A stretch of DNA of 6,184 bases. It comes from Gammaproteobacteria bacterium. GTDB lineage: Bacteria; Pseudomonadota; Gammaproteobacteria; SZUA-140. The notes beneath the pieces are model-generated. The model did no database searches. It was not told the DNA's origin and was given only the letters and a program-made list of their open reading frames with translations. The number at the start of each line of letters is the position of its first letter. Position 1 is the first letter of the stretch. This document shows positions 5,402-6,184 of this stretch, in pieces. The stretch is taken from positions 1 to 6,184 of the forward strand of contig JALWQD010000172.1 in the NCBI GenBank assembly GCA_026994735.1, in the 5' to 3' direction. The translations under genes were made by a program, and so were the position numbers.

Positions 5402-6184
5402 GTGGCAGACGCCCCGGAATACTATATTGGCCTGATGTCAGGCACCAGTGTTGACGCCATCGATGCGGTCCTCATTGACTTCCGGCAAGAACACCAACCG
5501 AAATTACTGGCGACTCACAGTCAACATATCAGCGTCCGACTGCGGAAAAATATCTTAAGTGTCGCCAACGGCGACAATGACAGTCTCGCAACCTGTGCAC
5601 AGCTTGACCGGGAACTGGGCCTGGCCTTTGCCGAAACGGTCAAGCAACTACTCGACCATAGCCCCTATCAGGCTGGCAACATTACTGCCATCGGCTCACA
5701 CGGACAAACTGTTCGTCACTGCCCTGATAGTGTACCTGCCTATACCATTCAGCTCGCCGATCCGGCCACAATTGCCACAACCACCGGCATTGATGTCGTT
5801 GCCGACTTCCGTCGACATGACATTGCCTGTGGTGGCCAGGGCGCCCCCTTGGTACCGGCCTTTCATGCTGCGCTTTGGCGTCACCTTTCGTGCAACCGCG
5901 TCGTCGTCAATCTCGGCGGCATGAGTAATATCACCTGGCTACCCGCGAAGACACAACTGACGGTTGCAGGACTTGATTGCGGGCCGGGCAATGTCCTCCT
6001 CGACAGCTGGATAAGTCATTGCCGCAACAAAACCATGGATAACAATGGCGACTGGGCGGCCAGTGGTCAGATCATTCCTGAATTACTCGCGCGGATGCTC
6101 GCCGAACCGTTTTTTCAGCGGCCGCCACCACGGAGCACAGGAAGGGAATTTTTCAATCTTGACTGGTTGCTGACGATGATCAAA
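5402..6184 (+). CDS. anmK: AnmK, 1,6-anhydro-N-acetylmuramic acid kinase (3'-truncated)
   Basis: AnmK cleaves the 1,6-anhydro ring of anhydro-MurNAc and phosphorylates it to MurNAc-6-phosphate in the cytoplasm, a step of peptidoglycan recycling. The 261 visible residues of a family of about 360-390 carry the ATP-site motif GLMSGTSVDAID (10-21), IGSHGQTVRH (97-106), the catalytic-base stretch DFRRHD (Asp140 likely the base) followed by GGQGAPLVPAFH, then VVNLGGMSNIT, DCGPGNVLLD and the conserved STGREFFNLDW near the edge. The start is GTG at 5402. It is the only plausible one, since an in-frame stop lies at 5390-5392 and the next ATG (codon 12) would remove the first beta strand and part of the ATP loop. 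There is no strong ribosome binding site, so translation is probably coupled to the M23 gene upstream. The reading frame continues beyond the window. Confidence 0.96.
   Translation, partial: MADAPEYYIGLMSGTSVDAIDAVLIDFRQEHQPKLLATHSQHISVRLRKNILSVANGDNDSLATCAQLDRELGLAFAETVKQLLDHSPYQAGNITAIGSHGQTVRHCPDSVPAYTIQLADPATIATTTGIDVVADFRRHDIACGGQGAPLVPAFHAALWRHLSCNRVVVNLGGMSNITWLPAKTQLTVAGLDCGPGNVLLDSWISHCRNKTMDNNGDWAASGQIIPELLARMLAEPFFQRPPPRSTGREFFNLDWLLTMIK

Noticed and set aside
5561..5575. Perfect inverted repeat GTCGCC-AAC-GGCGAC inside anmK
   Set aside because: It falls within well-matched AnmK coding sequence (Val-Ala-Asn-Gly-Asp) and has no T-run. It is probably a chance product of codon use.

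Overview
This window looks like chromosomal core-genome sequence from a gammaproteobacterium of moderately high G+C (estimated by eye, not computed). It is densely coded and carries no sign of mobile DNA, prophage, CRISPR or stable RNA genes. The main taxonomic clue is gene order. A tyrosyl-tRNA synthetase of the second (TyrZ-like) bacterial subfamily is divergent from an M23 murein endopeptidase, which is followed at once by anmK. This is the arrangement known from Pseudomonas and related gammaproteobacteria. I cannot name the genus.

Layout. 2-1660 (+) is the C-terminal half of mfd, the transcription-repair coupling factor, cut off by the left edge. 1661-1814 is a leader region with a good sigma70-type promoter candidate and two short inverted repeats, one of which covers the Shine-Dalgarno of the next gene. 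1815-2411 (+) encodes a small uncharacterised lipoprotein with a cupredoxin-like domain and a plausible His/Cys/His/Met copper site. It converges on tyrS (2458-3657, -) across only 46 bp. 3658-3931 is the divergent tyrS/M23 intergenic region. It holds a perfect 12-bp palindrome, a small inverted repeat and a candidate promoter for the M23 gene. 3932-5392 (+) is a MepM-type LysM/M23 endopeptidase. 5402-6184 (+) is the first 261 codons of anmK, starting with GTG nine bases after the M23 stop and running off the right edge.

How the genes fit together. The M23 endopeptidase opens peptidoglycan cross-links in the periplasm. AnmK phosphorylates the anhydro-MurNAc that returns to the cytoplasm during murein recycling. 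Their tight spacing suggests co-transcription of murein turnover and recycling functions. mfd and tyrS are housekeeping genes without a direct link to that pathway. The cupredoxin-like lipoprotein is the least characterised gene and the best candidate for new biology. I see no convincing evidence of a wholly new multi-gene system here.
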